Assembly (NCBI GenBank): GCA_028280805.1 | Contig: JANQLB010000118.1 | Location: 1 to 64,000, forward strand | Direction: 5' to 3' | Source: Tissierellales bacterium | GTDB lineage: Bacteria; Bacillota; Clostridia; Tissierellales; VENL01 | Length of the DNA: 64,000 nucleotides | Part shown: piece after piece, positions 26,181 through 35,447 of the stretch | How positions within the stretch are numbered: the first letter of the stretch is position 1 | How the letters are laid out: every line of letters begins with the position of its first letter | The notes under the pieces: generated by a model | The model's database searches: none | What the model saw: the letters and a program-made list of their open reading frames with translations, nothing else | What the model was told of the DNA's origin: nothing | Translations under genes and position numbers: made by a program

Positions 26181-27458
26181 TTGAAAAGATTTATTGCAAT
26201 AATTACAGTAATAATTTTTATAATTAATGCTTCAATCATATCCTTTGCCGATAAACCTGAAATACTTTCTGAAGCAGCTTTAGTAATGGATGCGGAAACC
26301 GGTGAAGTACTGTACGAGAAAAATATGGACAAGACTTTATATCCTGCCAGTACAACAAAGATTTTAACAGCAATTTTAGCTATTGAAAATAGCAGCTTAA
26401 ATGATAAAGTTGTAATTGACCGTGAGGCAACCTTAGGTATTGACGGAAGTCATATTGCTTTAGAACCCGATGAAGTTATAAGTATGTATGATTTACTCAA
26501 TGCTTTACTTATCGAATCTGCTAATGATGCGGGCAAAGCTATAGCTATCCATATTTCAGGTTCTGTTGAAGAGTTTACAAAATTAATGAATGAAAAAGCT
26601 AAGGAGCTGGGAGCGGAAAATTCAAATTTTGTTAACCCACATGGTCTTCCTGACGATGAACATGTTACTACTGCTTATGATTTAGCAGTTATAGCACAAT
26701 ATGCAATGAAAAATGAAGTCTTTAAAGATATAGTTATCAATTATCTTTATACAATAGACCCTACTAATAAGAAATCTGAATCAAGATATTTAAAATCCAG
26801 TAACAAATTGTTATACAGCAGTCAAGAAATATACGTTAATAATGAATATGTGCCAATGAAATATTTTGGAGCTATAGGAGTTAAGACCGGATATACGATG
26901 AAAGCCCAAAATTGTTTAGTTTCAGCTTCAACAAGAAATAATCAGACTTTAATAGCTGTTGTTTTAAAAGCTAATGGAAGAAATGTATATGTTGATACTC
27001 ATAATTTGTTTAACTATGCTTTTGAAAACTATGAATTAAAAAGCCTGGGACATGAAAATGAATATATTGGAAATATTAATGTAGAAGAAGGAGATCAGCC
27101 TTTCGTAGCTGCTGTAGTTGAAAATGAAATTAAAAAAGTACTTCCAAAAGATAGTCAAAGAAATATTACCAAAGAAATAAATGTTCCTCAAAACATTCAA
27201 CCACCTATTAAAGAAGGACAAGTGTTAGGTAATATTGATTATAACTTTGAAGGAGAAAAGATTGGAACAGCTAATATAATTTCAACTATGACAGTTAATA
27301 AAAAGCCGCTGCCTCTTTATTTAGATATAAACAGTGATTCTTTTATCCTTAGAAAGTGGTGGTCATGGTCGATAATTTTATTATTGGGATTGTTTGTATT
27401 TGTTAGACTTAAAAGATTTAAGAAAATCAGAAGAAAAAGAAGTTCTATGTTTTCTTAA
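26181..27458 (+). CDS. dacF: D-alanyl-D-alanine carboxypeptidase (DacF-like PBP)
   Basis: A 425-residue low-molecular-weight penicillin-binding protein trimming the terminal D-Ala of peptidoglycan stem peptides. A signal peptide (residues 1-23) precedes the catalytic domain, with SxxK in PASTTKILTA, SxN in ESANDAGKAI and KTG in GVKTGYTMKA. A PBP5-type beta domain follows and a C-terminal hydrophobic anchor (IILLLGLFVFV) ends in basic residues. TTG start with AAGGAAGGTGA. Sporulation PBPs of this type occur in spore formers. One of only two real plus-strand genes; its 3' end also exists as a relic at 24636-24692. Confidence 0.93.
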   Translation: MKRFIAIITVIIFIINASIISFADKPEILSEAALVMDAETGEVLYEKNMDKTLYPASTTKILTAILAIENSSLNDKVVIDREATLGIDGSHIALEPDEVISMYDLLNALLIESANDAGKAIAIHISGSVEEFTKLMNEKAKELGAENSNFVNPHGLPDDEHVTTAYDLAVIAQYAMKNEVFKDIVINYLYTIDPTNKKSESRYLKSSNKLLYSSQEIYVNNEYVPMKYFGAIGVKTGYTMKAQNCLVSASTRNNQTLIAVVLKANGRNVYVDTHNLFNYAFENYELKSLGHENEYIGNINVEEGDQPFVAAVVENEIKKVLPKDSQRNITKEINVPQNIQPPIKEGQVLGNIDYNFEGEKIGTANIISTMTVNKKPLPLYLDINSDSFILRKWWSWSIILLLGLFVFVRLKRFKKIRRKRSSMFS

Positions 27459-27808
27459 AATAAAACTCTCTTTGCTTATATTTTTATAAGTTTAAATATC
27501 TCTTTTAAGTTATAAGTATCATATTAAACTAGATAATATTAGTAAGTAACTGATATTCTCTAAATTTCTAAATTATTTTACTTTTTATGTATTGAGATTA
27601 ATAATAAACAGCTTTTAAAAAAAGAAAAAAGGACAAAATGTCCTTTTTTTCATTACATTATAGAATACTACTATATAAAAATAGAACTTTTATTTCAAAT
27701 TAAACAATATCAATATAAAAAATCAACTAACAAAATAAGTTAATTTAAGTATCATTATAAAAATTTCTCTAATTTAAAAACAGTTTTTTAGTATTCACTT
27801 TATTATTT
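27459..27808. other. Gene-free interval between convergent genes
   Basis: AT-rich spacer between the convergent dacF and rsfS genes. The only feature is the terminator at 27625-27652. Nothing else is recognisable. Confidence 0.6.
27625..27652 (+). terminator. Bidirectional terminator after dacF
   Basis: AAAAAAGGACAAAATGTCCTTTTTTT: a 5-bp GC stem flanked by A and T runs, usable from both strands between the convergent dacF and rsfS transcripts. Confidence 0.8.
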
Positions 27809-28159
27809 TTAGACTGTAGCTGCGTCAATTTCTTCTGCATCAACCCATAATCTCTCTAGATTGTAGAAATCTCTATCCTCTTTATGAAATACGTGAACTA
27901 CGATGTCGGCATAGTCAAGTAATATCCATCTACCATTTCTATAGCCTTCTTTATTCTTTAATTCACATCCAGCTTCTTTCATCTTCTCCTCTATTTCATC
28001 AGAAATTGCCATAACCTGTCTTTGAGAATTGCCGCTAAGGATTACAAAATAATCTCCAATACTTGTCAACTCAGATATATTTAATACTCTTATATCATAA
28101 GCTTTTTTGTCTTCAGCAGCTAAAATAATAGTTTTAAGCCTATTATTAAAACCTGTCAT
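27809..28159 (-). CDS. rsfS: Ribosomal silencing factor RsfS
   Basis: A 116-residue RsfS/Iojap protein that binds ribosomal protein L14 and blocks subunit joining in starvation. Typical sequence: ISELTSIGDYFVILSGNSQRQV, EGYRNGRWILLDYADIVVHVF and FYNLERLWVDAEEI. The ribosome-binding site is GGAGGTAGGTTA. Last gene of nadD-yqeK-rsfS, a standard Firmicute order. Confidence 0.95.
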   Translation of the reverse strand: MTGFNNRLKTIILAAEDKKAYDIRVLNISELTSIGDYFVILSGNSQRQVMAISDEIEEKMKEAGCELKNKEGYRNGRWILLDYADIVVHVFHKEDRDFYNLERLWVDAEEIDAATV

Positions 28160-28163
28160 TAAC

Positions 28164-28751
28164 CTACCTCCTATTTTTCACTAAATTAATCATTAAATGA
28201 TTTCTTGCATTAACTGTATCATTATGTAGTAACAATTTATTTTCTATAACATACATTATTGTGTCTTCAATTGCAATCAAAAGAGCTTTATCTATATCCT
28301 TGTACGCAAGTTCTCTAATCTCTTCTACTCCGGAAAAACATCTATTAGGTTCTATGTAATCAGACAAATATATAATTTTATCTAAAAGAGTCATATTGGT
28401 TCTTCCGGTAGTATGGTATCTAACAGCTTGGAGTATCTCTTCATCTTTTATACCATATGTATTCTCAGCTATAAAAGCTCCTAATGGTGCGTGTAATAAA
28501 TTGATATTATTAGCCATAATATCATCTTGAATTATACCAGTCTTTTGAGCAGTTTTCAATATTTCCTCATTATTCTTTAGTTTTCCGCAATCATGTATTA
28601 ATCCGGTTAAAGCGGCCTTGTCCGTATCATAATTATACTTACTGGCTAATTTTATAGCCGTATCCATAACTCCTAAGCAGTGTATATAGGTCTTATCGCC
28701 AATTGATTCTTTTAATAATTTTTGAATATGTTTAATTTCTAACTGTTTCAT
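28164..28751 (-). CDS. yqeK: HD-domain hydrolase YqeK (Ap4A hydrolase)
   Basis: A 195-residue HD-domain protein of the YqeK family, which symmetrically hydrolyses diadenosine tetraphosphate to ADP. Metal ligands are visible: His in THIHCLGV-type YIHCLGVMD, then GLIHDCGKL, HAPLGA and AVRYHTTGR, plus the Asp in DKIIYLSDYIEP. The start is MKQLEIKH at 28751, one base after the nadD stop, whose last codons carry AAGGA; the longer frame overlaps nadD. Operon with nadD and rsfS. Confidence 0.92.
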   Translation of the reverse strand: MKQLEIKHIQKLLKESIGDKTYIHCLGVMDTAIKLASKYNYDTDKAALTGLIHDCGKLKNNEEILKTAQKTGIIQDDIMANNINLLHAPLGAFIAENTYGIKDEEILQAVRYHTTGRTNMTLLDKIIYLSDYIEPNRCFSGVEEIRELAYKDIDKALLIAIEDTIMYVIENKLLLHNDTVNARNHLMINLVKNRR

Positions 28752-28752
28752 T

Positions 28753-29394
28753 TTACCAACATTCCTTATAATTTTTTTTGAAATACAATTTATTTTTATA
28801 AATATAATCCTCAACAGATTCTGGAAGTAAATATTTTACACTATGTCCGTCTCTTATTCTATTTCTTATATCTGTTGAAGAAATTTGAAGAGCTGTTACT
28901 ATAATTGTATAAATATTTTTATTATGTAATTCTTCTAATTCCTTAATTTTTTCTTCCATTTTTTTTAATTTAAATCCCGGTCTTGTAGCAGCAACAAATT
29001 TACATAAATGCAAAAGTTCATTTACATTCTTCCAATTAGGTAAATCCAGTATCGAATCTGCTCCAGTAATAAAATAAAACTCAGCATTTGTTTTACATTT
29101 TTGTCTTAACTCTTTAATAGTATCTACTGTATAAGTTTTGCCTGTTCTATCTATTTCAACAGACGAAATTTCAAAATTAGGATTACTGATAGTTGCAAGT
29201 AAGGTCATTTCATATCTATGTATAGGTTCTGTAACATTTTTACTATCTTTATGCGGAGGATTACCTGAAGGAATAAAAATTATTTTGTCAAGGTTAAGTT
29301 TATTACGCACTTCTTCAGCTAATACAAGATGTCCAATATGTATAGGATCAAAAGTTCCTCCCATAATACCATACTTAATAGTGGATTCTTTCAT
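28753..29394 (-). CDS. nadD: Nicotinate-nucleotide adenylyltransferase NadD
   Basis: A 213-residue enzyme converting nicotinate mononucleotide to deamido-NAD in NAD synthesis. The HxGH nucleotidyltransferase motif is GGTFDPIHIGHL near residue 12, FIPSGNPPHK follows, and the C-terminal ISSTDIRNRI is the conserved ISST.IR signature. GGAGGTAAATAAT precedes the ATG. Confidence 0.96.
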   Translation of the reverse strand: MKESTIKYGIMGGTFDPIHIGHLVLAEEVRNKLNLDKIIFIPSGNPPHKDSKNVTEPIHRYEMTLLATISNPNFEISSVEIDRTGKTYTVDTIKELRQKCKTNAEFYFITGADSILDLPNWKNVNELLHLCKFVAATRPGFKLKKMEEKIKELEELHNKNIYTIIVTALQISSTDIRNRIRDGHSVKYLLPESVEDYIYKNKLYFKKNYKECW

Positions 29395-29529
29395 ATTATT
29401 TACCTCCAGATTTATTATCTTATCATATTATATATTATTACAGCAGGTATTGTCCAAGTTTTTTGCATAATAAACGAAACTTGTATATATTTTTTTGAGT
29501 TTTTATGGTTATTGGAGATAAAAAAATAG

Positions 29530-29724
29530 TTAATAATAATTGTCAATATAATGCTTTATTCTTATAATTTCGTCTTTATCACTGCATACTAAACTATCAA
29601 TTTTTTCATCCTTAAAATTTTTAAAAAACACTCTAAATTCACCATTTTCAACATCTTCATACTTTATACATCTAAATCCTTGTTCATATAGCTTTATTAC
29701 TCTATCAAATTCCTTCTCAATCAC
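29530..29724 (-). CDS. Small hypothetical protein
   Basis: A 64-residue, highly charged soluble protein (EKEFDRVIKLYEQGF, ENGEFRVFFKNFKDEKI) with alternating strand-like segments. It lies between yhbY and nadD on the same strand. No family recognised. It is flanked by a hairpin upstream at 29748-29778. Confidence 0.5.
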   Translation of the reverse strand: MIEKEFDRVIKLYEQGFRCIKYEDVENGEFRVFFKNFKDEKIDSLVCSDKDEIIRIKHYIDNYY

Positions 29725-29747
29725 TCTTATATCTCCCTTCTTATGTA

Positions 29748-29778
29748 AGTAAAGGATTGGAATATATCCAATCCTTAC
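29748..29778 (-). terminator. Hairpin after yhbY
   Basis: GTAAGGATTGGATATATTCCAATCCTTTAC forms a 12-bp stem with a small loop between yhbY and the small downstream gene. The U tract is weak (TTTAC), so it may terminate inefficiently or stabilise RNA. Confidence 0.5.
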
Positions 29779-29826
29779 TACTTTATATTTATTATTTACA
29801 TTTTATAATTTTTGTATAAGTTTTTA

Positions 29827-30120
29827 TTATTCAGGTAATTCAATCTTTTTATTTTCTTCAGATTCTCTATATATAACAAATTTATTGCCAATACTCTGTA
29901 CAAATTCTGCTTTAGTTTTACTGGCAACTTCATTTGCAGCTTCTTTGACATCCAAAAAGCTATTACTTAAAACATTTACCTTTATGATTTCTCTTGCTGT
30001 TAAAGCATCATCAACTTGTTGTAAAAAACTTTGGGTTATACCACTTTTCCCAAGTTGAAATATTGGTTCTATTTTATTTGCTAGTCCTTTAAGATAACTA
30101 CGTTGTTTTCCTGTTAACAA
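29827..30120 (-). CDS. yhbY: YhbY-type CRM-domain RNA-binding protein
   Basis: A 97-residue CRM-domain protein associated with pre-50S ribosome particles. Hallmarks are LTGKQRSYLKGLANKIEP, the GKSGIT loop (the GxxG RNA-binding turn) and EFVQSIGNKFVIYR. The start is set at TTG 30120, eight bases after AAGGAG; the GTG at 30129 abuts that site. It follows obg and a small Cys-rich gene in the same direction. Confidence 0.92.
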   Translation of the reverse strand: MLTGKQRSYLKGLANKIEPIFQLGKSGITQSFLQQVDDALTAREIIKVNVLSNSFLDVKEAANEVASKTKAEFVQSIGNKFVIYRESEENKKIELPE

Positions 30121-30144
30121 TAGATACACTCCTTAGTATACGCT

Positions 30145-30330
30145 TTATTCTGCTTCTACTTCTTTTCTTGATTTTCTACGTTGAATTTCATACTCTTTAG
30201 TACCTTTTTTCCATCCAGTTCTATTTCTTTCACTAGGCTGATACTTCTCATTAATAACAAAGTCTCCCTTTGAGATACAATAATATGTTGGTTCATTAGT
30301 TTTGCAATTGCCACACTCTAAACAGTTCAT
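30145..30330 (-). CDS. Small Cys-rich protein, unknown
   Basis: A 61-residue protein with a CLECGNCKTNEPTYYC cluster at the N-terminus (CX2CX2C...C, a possible zinc or Fe-S knuckle) and a basic tail (RRKSRKEVEAE). It lies between obg and yhbY, so a ribosome-linked role is possible but unproven. ATG at 30330 with GCAGG before it; a GTG at 30348 is an alternative. Confidence 0.55.
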   Translation of the reverse strand: MNCLECGNCKTNEPTYYCISKGDFVINEKYQPSERNRTGWKKGTKEYEIQRRKSRKEVEAE

Positions 30331-30351
30331 TTTTTTCCTGCCCTCCACATT

Positions 30352-31632
30352 TTAATCAAAGAACTCAAATTCCATACCACAAATGCTTACTATCTCTTCT
30401 TCATTAATTCCAAGCTCCTTAAGTCTATCAATTACCCCCTTCTTTCTAAGCATCTCTTGAAAGTGTCGTAAAGAATCTATATCTTGAAAATTTGTTGAGT
30501 CAACTAACCTTTCCATAGAATAGCCTTCAACAATAAAAATATCATCTTCTTTTCTAACTATTATATCTTCTTCTTTATTTTCAAACTCATAAACCTTTCT
30601 TTCATCTACTTCATCAAATAATTGTTCAGGTTCTTCTATAGTATGTAATTTATCCCAAATACCGTACTTTAATTTTTCTATCCCTTCTTTTGTAGCTGCC
30701 GAAATAAAGTATACCGGGTACTCTAAGCCTTCAGCAGTCTTTTTAAGAGGTTCTAAGTATTCTTCAGAAGATACTAAATCTTTTTTATTTCCAACTAAAA
30801 TTTGCGGTCTTTCAGCTAATTTAGAGCTATATTTAGTTAACTCTTCATTAATCTTATAAAAATCATCAATTGGATTACGACCCTCTTGACCTGATATATC
30901 AACTACATGAACCAATAATCTGGTTCTTTCTATATGTCTTAAAAACTCATGACCTAGTCCTACGCCTTGATGTGCTCCCTCTATAAGTCCGGGAATGTCA
31001 GCTGCAACAAAACTTTCACCTTCTCCAATTTTAACAACCCCTAGATTGGGAGTTAATGTTGTAAAATGGTAATTAGCTATTTTAGGTCGTGCATCAGATA
31101 TGATTGATAATAACGTTGATTTCCCTACATTAGGAAAACCTATTAATCCTACATCTGCAATAAGCTTTAATTCTAATATTATCCAGCCTTCTTGACCCTT
31201 CTCTCCGGGCTTTGCAAATCTAGGTGCCTGTCTAGTTGAGGTAGCAAATCTAGTATTGCCGTAACCTCCTTTACCTCCCTTAGCAACAACAAACTCTTGA
31301 TTTTTATCCTTTAAATCAGCAATTACTATATCTTTTTCTGCATCCTTAACTATGGTACCGGGAGGAACTCTTAATATAAGGTCTTCACCCTTTTTTCCAA
31401 ACTTGGTCTTACTCTTTCCATCTTCACCTGACTGAGCTTTAAAATGCTTTTTATATTTAAAGTCCATTAACGTTTTTAATCCTTCATCTACTATAAGTAT
31501 AACACTACCGCCGCGACCTCCGTCTCCTCCTGCCGGACCTCCGGACGGCTCATATTTTTCTCTTCTAAAAGCAACTGCTCCATTTCCGCCTTTTCCACCT
31601 TGTACAAAAACTTTAACTTTATCTACAAACAT
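30352..31632 (-). CDS. obg: GTPase Obg/CgtA
   Basis: A 426-residue ribosome-assembly and stress GTPase. Glycine-rich Obg fold at residues 1-158 (GGPAGGDGGRGGSV, KGGKGGYGN), G domain from about 159 (G1 GFPNVGKST, G3 DIPGLIEGA, G4 GNKKDL), and a C-terminal OCT domain (about 345-426). The second in-frame ATG (31632, MFVDKVKV) is chosen, five bases after AAGGATGAGG and matching family N-termini. Next to rpmA and a Spo0B-like gene, as in Bacillus. Confidence 0.97.
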   Translation of the reverse strand: MFVDKVKVFVQGGKGGNGAVAFRREKYEPSGGPAGGDGGRGGSVILIVDEGLKTLMDFKYKKHFKAQSGEDGKSKTKFGKKGEDLILRVPPGTIVKDAEKDIVIADLKDKNQEFVVAKGGKGGYGNTRFATSTRQAPRFAKPGEKGQEGWIILELKLIADVGLIGFPNVGKSTLLSIISDARPKIANYHFTTLTPNLGVVKIGEGESFVAADIPGLIEGAHQGVGLGHEFLRHIERTRLLVHVVDISGQEGRNPIDDFYKINEELTKYSSKLAERPQILVGNKKDLVSSEEYLEPLKKTAEGLEYPVYFISAATKEGIEKLKYGIWDKLHTIEEPEQLFDEVDERKVYEFENKEEDIIVRKEDDIFIVEGYSMERLVDSTNFQDIDSLRHFQEMLRKKGVIDRLKELGINEEEIVSICGMEFEFFD

Positions 31633-31721
31633 TAACCTCATCCTTACTATAATTAATAATTTAATTATACTGATATAAGTACACTTGTCAACTATTAATA
31701 TTATTCCAAAAAAGATTTTAG

Positions 31722-32564
31722 TTATAAGTAATCACTTAAATTTATAGTTTTATATTCCATTTCTTTAGAGTTTAGAGGTTCAGTAATAGTTAAATATAAT
31801 CTTCTCGGATTCTCATACTTAAACTTGATTTTTATAATATTGTATTCTATAACAGCATAAGGATATGAATTTTTAATATGCTCAGTTATAAAATTTAGTC
31901 CATCACTTTTAAATATAAAAGTAATATTGTCACCATATTCATAAATATCAACGGCTATAATATTTTTCTCGTTTCGTTTATGTAATTTTTGAATTATTAT
32001 ATCAAATATCTCATCTATCTTCTCAATTATCTGGTTTTGGTTTTTTACTGTTCTTAAACTTTCCTTTAATTTACTATATACATTATATTCTAACTGAACG
32101 GAATAGTTGTCTGCTTTCTTGATTTTCTCCTCTAACAGCATTGATATAGAAAATATTGAAATTCTGTATACCTTAATGATGCTTAATGACATAGAATTTA
32201 TCCATTTAATCTGCATTAAAGCTTTATCTTTTTTATTAAGATCAAGGTAATCATATATAGTTTGAAATAGATTGATATAATCATACCTTTGATGCTTTAG
32301 TAAGTCTTTAGAGTTCTTCATGATATAGCCATTAATGATGTTTTCTTTTTTAAGCAACATATCTATGTGAAGTTTATATTCCAAAGATTTAAAAAATGCC
32401 ATGATACTAAAGGAAAATATTATAGTTATAAAAAACATATAAAACAGATTAAAATTTTTAAGACTTAATATGAGTATCAAAAAATATATGATTATTACTA
32501 TGATTTGTGCAAGTATATATTTAGCTGTTTTATTATTTTTTAAAACTTGTAGTATTTTAATAAT
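31722..32564 (-). CDS. Spo0B-like phosphotransferase, probable AUU start
   Basis: Lies exactly where spo0B sits in Bacillus (rpmA-spo0B-obg). The helical segment LLKHQRYDYINLFQTIYDYL resembles the Spo0B four-helix-bundle motif, with His as the likely phosphorylated residue; a degenerate C-terminal ATPase-like domain follows. The first standard start (TTG 32480) would cut into the membrane region. The frame stays open upstream to GGGA at 32574-32571, with ATT codons at 32564 and 32561 in good spacing and a sensible N-terminus (IKILQVLKNNKTAKYILAQ). I therefore infer an AUU start and two N-terminal transmembrane segments, unlike soluble Bacillus Spo0B. Confidence 0.6.
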   Translation of the reverse strand: MIKILQVLKNNKTAKYILAQIIVIIIYFLILILSLKNFNLFYMFFITIIFSFSIMAFFKSLEYKLHIDMLLKKENIINGYIMKNSKDLLKHQRYDYINLFQTIYDYLDLNKKDKALMQIKWINSMSLSIIKVYRISIFSISMLLEEKIKKADNYSVQLEYNVYSKLKESLRTVKNQNQIIEKIDEIFDIIIQKLHKRNEKNIIAVDIYEYGDNITFIFKSDGLNFITEHIKNSYPYAVIEYNIIKIKFKYENPRRLYLTITEPLNSKEMEYKTINLSDYL

Positions 32565-32630
32565 ACCACTTCCCTTTTTAAATAATTTTTCTCTATATTG
32601 TATATTTTACCATATATGCTTATAATGTAA

Positions 32631-32661
32631 ATAAAAAACCTACCAAATCTGGTAGGTTTTT
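32631..32661 (-). terminator. Terminator after rpmA
   Basis: AACCTACCA (minus strand) pairs with TGGTAGGTT around loop GATT, followed by a T run. It separates the rplU-prp-rpmA transcript from the Spo0B-like gene; the flanking A/T tracts are usable in both directions. Confidence 0.8.
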
Positions 32662-32677
32662 TTACTTAAAATTATTA

Positions 32678-32974
32678 TTATACATCAGCAGTTTCTGCAA
32701 CAGGGTGAATACTTACCTGTTTTCTGTTTTTTCCTTTTCTTTCAAATCTAACAATTCCATCAGCTTTAGCAAAAAGAGTATCGTCTCCTCCTCTTCCTAC
32801 ATTAAGTCCTGCATGGATTTTTGTCCCTCTTTGTCTTACCAAAATATTTCCTGCTAGTACAAACTGACCGTCTGCTCTTTTTACACCAAGCCTTTTAGAT
32901 TCACTATCACGACCGTTTTTTGTACTACCAACTCCTTTTTTATGAGCAAAAAGCTGTAGATTTAACTTTAACAT
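32678..32974 (-). CDS. rpmA: 50S ribosomal protein L27 (with cleavable N-terminus)
   Basis: A 98-residue L27. The start [14 protein letters not shown] carries the Firmicute N-terminal extension, which is cut after LQLFA by Prp to expose the AHKKG end that reaches the peptidyl-transferase centre. The body [21 protein letters not shown] is canonical. Encoded directly after prp. Confidence 0.97.
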   Translation of the reverse strand: MLKLNLQLFAHKKGVGSTKNGRDSESKRLGVKRADGQFVLAGNILVRQRGTKIHAGLNVGRGGDDTLFAKADGIVRFERKGKNRKQVSIHPVAETADV

Positions 32975-32976
32975 AA

Positions 32977-33324
32977 TTACACCTCCTCATATTTCAGAGT
33001 TATATAGTGAGAATATGATTCTATCAATTCTTTAATTCCAATTTCCATTATCTGAAATACTATTTGACTTTTTTCTATTTTCTGGCTGTCAATATACTTA
33101 GATAAAGTAACTGACAAATATCCTTTTTCCTCACAGACATCAATAAATAAATCATCTTCACTTATCTTGCATACTTTAAGTAATGATAAATAAGTTGTAT
33201 GAGCAAGAATTGACACAGCAGAACATACTATGTCTTTGCCGTATTCAGCAAAACCTGCATGCCCATTTACTGTATATTTAAGAATATTATCATTATCATC
33301 CTTAAAAAAACTTACTGTAATCAT
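32977..33324 (-). CDS. prp: Ribosomal-processing cysteine protease Prp
   Basis: A 115-residue YsxB-family protease that removes the N-terminal extension of L27. The catalytic His is in [13 protein letters not shown] and the catalytic Cys in [10 protein letters not shown]. It sits between rplU and rpmA, as in Bacillus and Staphylococcus, and its substrate cleavage sequence is present in the adjacent L27. Confidence 0.93.
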   Translation of the reverse strand: MITVSFFKDDNDNILKYTVNGHAGFAEYGKDIVCSAVSILAHTTYLSLLKVCKISEDDLFIDVCEEKGYLSVTLSKYIDSQKIEKSQIVFQIMEIGIKELIESYSHYITLKYEEV

Positions 33325-33332
33325 AACTACGA

Positions 33333-33644
33333 CTACCTAACTATAGAATTAATTTTTAACTTAGTGTAAGGTTGACGATGTCCTTGTTTTTTTCTATAAT
33401 CTTTTTTAGGCTTATATTTAAAAACAATAATCTTTTTTGCTTTGCCTTGTTCTAAAATTTCTGCTTCAACCTTAGAACCTTCCAGGTATGGTTTTCCAAC
33501 ATCAATGTTTCCATCATTAGAAACCAAAAGTACTGTGTCTATAGTTACTTTGTCACCGTCATCACCTTGAAGTTTTTCAACAAAAACAGTATCGCCTTCC
33601 TGTACCCTGTATTGTTTACCACCTGTTTCTATTACAGCATACAT
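33333..33644 (-). CDS. rplU: 50S ribosomal protein L21
   Basis: A 103-residue L21 beginning [18 protein letters not shown], with the C-terminal [16 protein letters not shown] signature. GAGGAGGTGCTAGAAGT gives a strong ribosome-binding site. First gene of rplU-prp-rpmA, preceded by an L21-type leader and a strong promoter. Confidence 0.98.
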   Translation of the reverse strand: MYAVIETGGKQYRVQEGDTVFVEKLQGDDGDKVTIDTVLLVSNDGNIDVGKPYLEGSKVEAEILEQGKAKKIIVFKYKPKKDYRKKQGHRQPYTKLKINSIVR

Positions 33645-33649
33645 ACTTC

Positions 33650-33722
33650 TAGCACCTCCTCAATCCAGTCTCGCCAATGTCAGGTACATTGTTTTAAAAC
33701 CTGCATTGTGCGGCTACTTACA
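33650..33722 (-). promoter_or_regulatory. L21 leader RNA
   Basis: Between the promoter and rplU, the RNA reads GCCGCACAATGCAGG...ACAATGTACCTGACATTGGCGAGACTGG, the conserved sequence of the Firmicute L21 leader thought to mediate autogenous control by L21. Identification is by recall of the consensus. Confidence 0.6.
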
Positions 33723-33729
33723 GAACTTA

Positions 33730-33758
33730 ATTGTATCAAATTAAGCTTTAATTGTCAA
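33730..33758 (-). promoter_or_regulatory. Sigma-A promoter of rplU operon
   Basis: Minus strand TTGACA (33753-33758), a 17-base spacer, then TACAAT (33730-33735). It matches the consensus almost perfectly and lies just upstream of the L21 leader. Confidence 0.9.
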
Positions 33759-33913
33759 CAAGCTATTTTAAAAAATGTTTTCATTTTTAGTTACTTTTTT
33801 TAAATACAATATTTTCGTACAAATCTTTAAATTCTTAACTTTAAGTGTCCATAAAAAAGATAAAGGTAAGTATTCTAAACAGTACTCACCCACATTATTT
33901 AACAAACTCTAAT

Positions 33914-35413
33914 TTAAATATCCTGTATATATTTTTCTATATCTTTAATTTTACCTATTCTCCTAATTTTTATTTCTTCAATCATAATCTTTTCATTACT
34001 GTTAATAAAAACTTTTATATCATATCTTTTTTCAAGCTCATTCAAAAGACTATTGTTGTTTTTAATAAGTAAATCATTAATAGATGGATTTACATCTATT
34101 AGTATCGCTTGTGCATTGGTATGAAGTCGTGTTCTTTGTAACTCTTTCCTTAAAATATTCAATACAAAATCTTCAGAATATACTGTTCCTCTACCTTCAC
34201 AACATGGACACGTTTTTAAAAGTTTGGATGACAACCTGCTTCTGACCTTTTTTCTTGTCATTTCAACTAATCCAAGACGGGTTATACCTAAAACACTTGC
34301 TTTAGTTCTATCTTTTAAAAGTTCATTTTCCAGAATTTTTATTACCTGCTTCTCATCATCAGGAACATTCATATCTATAAAATCAATTATAATGATACCT
34401 CCGATATTTCTAAGTCTTAGCTGTTTAGCAATCTCTTTAGCAGCTTCAATATTGGTTTTAAGTATTGTATCTTCCAGATTAAGTTTCCCTACATACTTGC
34501 CGGTATTTACATCAATAGAAGTCAATGCTTCAGTCTCATCAATTATAATATAGCCCCCGCTTTTTAACCATACTTTTTTAGCTAAGGCATTATTTATTTT
34601 AGATTCAATCCCATAATAGCCAAATATGTCGTGACTGCCGTCAAATAAGTTTACTCTATCAAGTAAATGAGGTGAAACAAACTCTACTAACTCCAGTATA
34701 CTATTATAAGTTTCTATATCATTAACAATTAGCTGGTCAAAATCATTAGTAAATAAATCTCTAACAGTTCTATGTACTAAATCTAAATCTCTGTATATAG
34801 TTCTCGGAGCAAATCCTAGGTTTCGCTCTCTATCTATTTTACTATAAAGCTTAAGTAAAAATTTAATATCTGTTCTTAAATCCTCAGCCTCTTTCCCTCG
34901 GGCAGCAGTTCTAAGAATTATACCCACATTATCCGGCTTTATTTCATCTGCTATAGCTTTTAACCTTTCTCTTTCCAAAACCGAGGTAATTCTTCTTGAT
35001 ATTCCAAGATAGTTTGTATAAGGCATCAGTACAAGATTTCTGCCCGGTAAAGTTAGATGAGTTGTAATTTTAGCACCTTTAGTCCCATGAGGTTCTTTAA
35101 TGACCTGAACAATTAATTCTTGACCGACCTTAACCACATCTTTGATAGAAATGTTCTTAATATCTATACTATTATCTAATAAAACATCTCTTGGAATTGC
35201 ATCCTTTACATAAAGAAAAGCATTTTTTTTTTCACCAATATCTACAAATGCACACTCCATTCCCGGCAGCACGTTAATAATTCTACCCTTGTAAATATTG
35301 CCAGAAATTTTCCTGTCGTCCTCTTTCTCTATATATAGTTCCACAAGGTCATTTTCATCTAAAAGTGCTACTCTGTTTTCTTTAAATCCTATATCTACAA
35401 TAATTCTTTTCAT
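33914..35413 (-). CDS. rng: Ribonuclease G/E
   Basis: A 499-residue RNase E/G family endoribonuclease for rRNA maturation and mRNA decay. The N-terminal S1 domain (about 30-125) includes GNIYKGRIINVLPGMECAFV; the catalytic metal Asp residues lie in DETEALTSIDVNTG and IIIIDFIDM; the Zn-link is CPCCEGRG. The length fits the short RNase G type rather than RNase E. Transcribed with the radical-SAM pair upstream. Confidence 0.95.
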   Translation of the reverse strand: MKRIIVDIGFKENRVALLDENDLVELYIEKEDDRKISGNIYKGRIINVLPGMECAFVDIGEKKNAFLYVKDAIPRDVLLDNSIDIKNISIKDVVKVGQELIVQVIKEPHGTKGAKITTHLTLPGRNLVLMPYTNYLGISRRITSVLERERLKAIADEIKPDNVGIILRTAARGKEAEDLRTDIKFLLKLYSKIDRERNLGFAPRTIYRDLDLVHRTVRDLFTNDFDQLIVNDIETYNSILELVEFVSPHLLDRVNLFDGSHDIFGYYGIESKINNALAKKVWLKSGGYIIIDETEALTSIDVNTGKYVGKLNLEDTILKTNIEAAKEIAKQLRLRNIGGIIIIDFIDMNVPDDEKQVIKILENELLKDRTKASVLGITRLGLVEMTRKKVRSRLSSKLLKTCPCCEGRGTVYSEDFVLNILRKELQRTRLHTNAQAILIDVNPSINDLLIKNNNSLLNELEKRYDIKVFINSNEKIMIEEIKIRRIGKIKDIEKYIQDI

Positions 35414-35447
35414 AAAATCTCCCCTAAAACATTACAAAATTTACATT

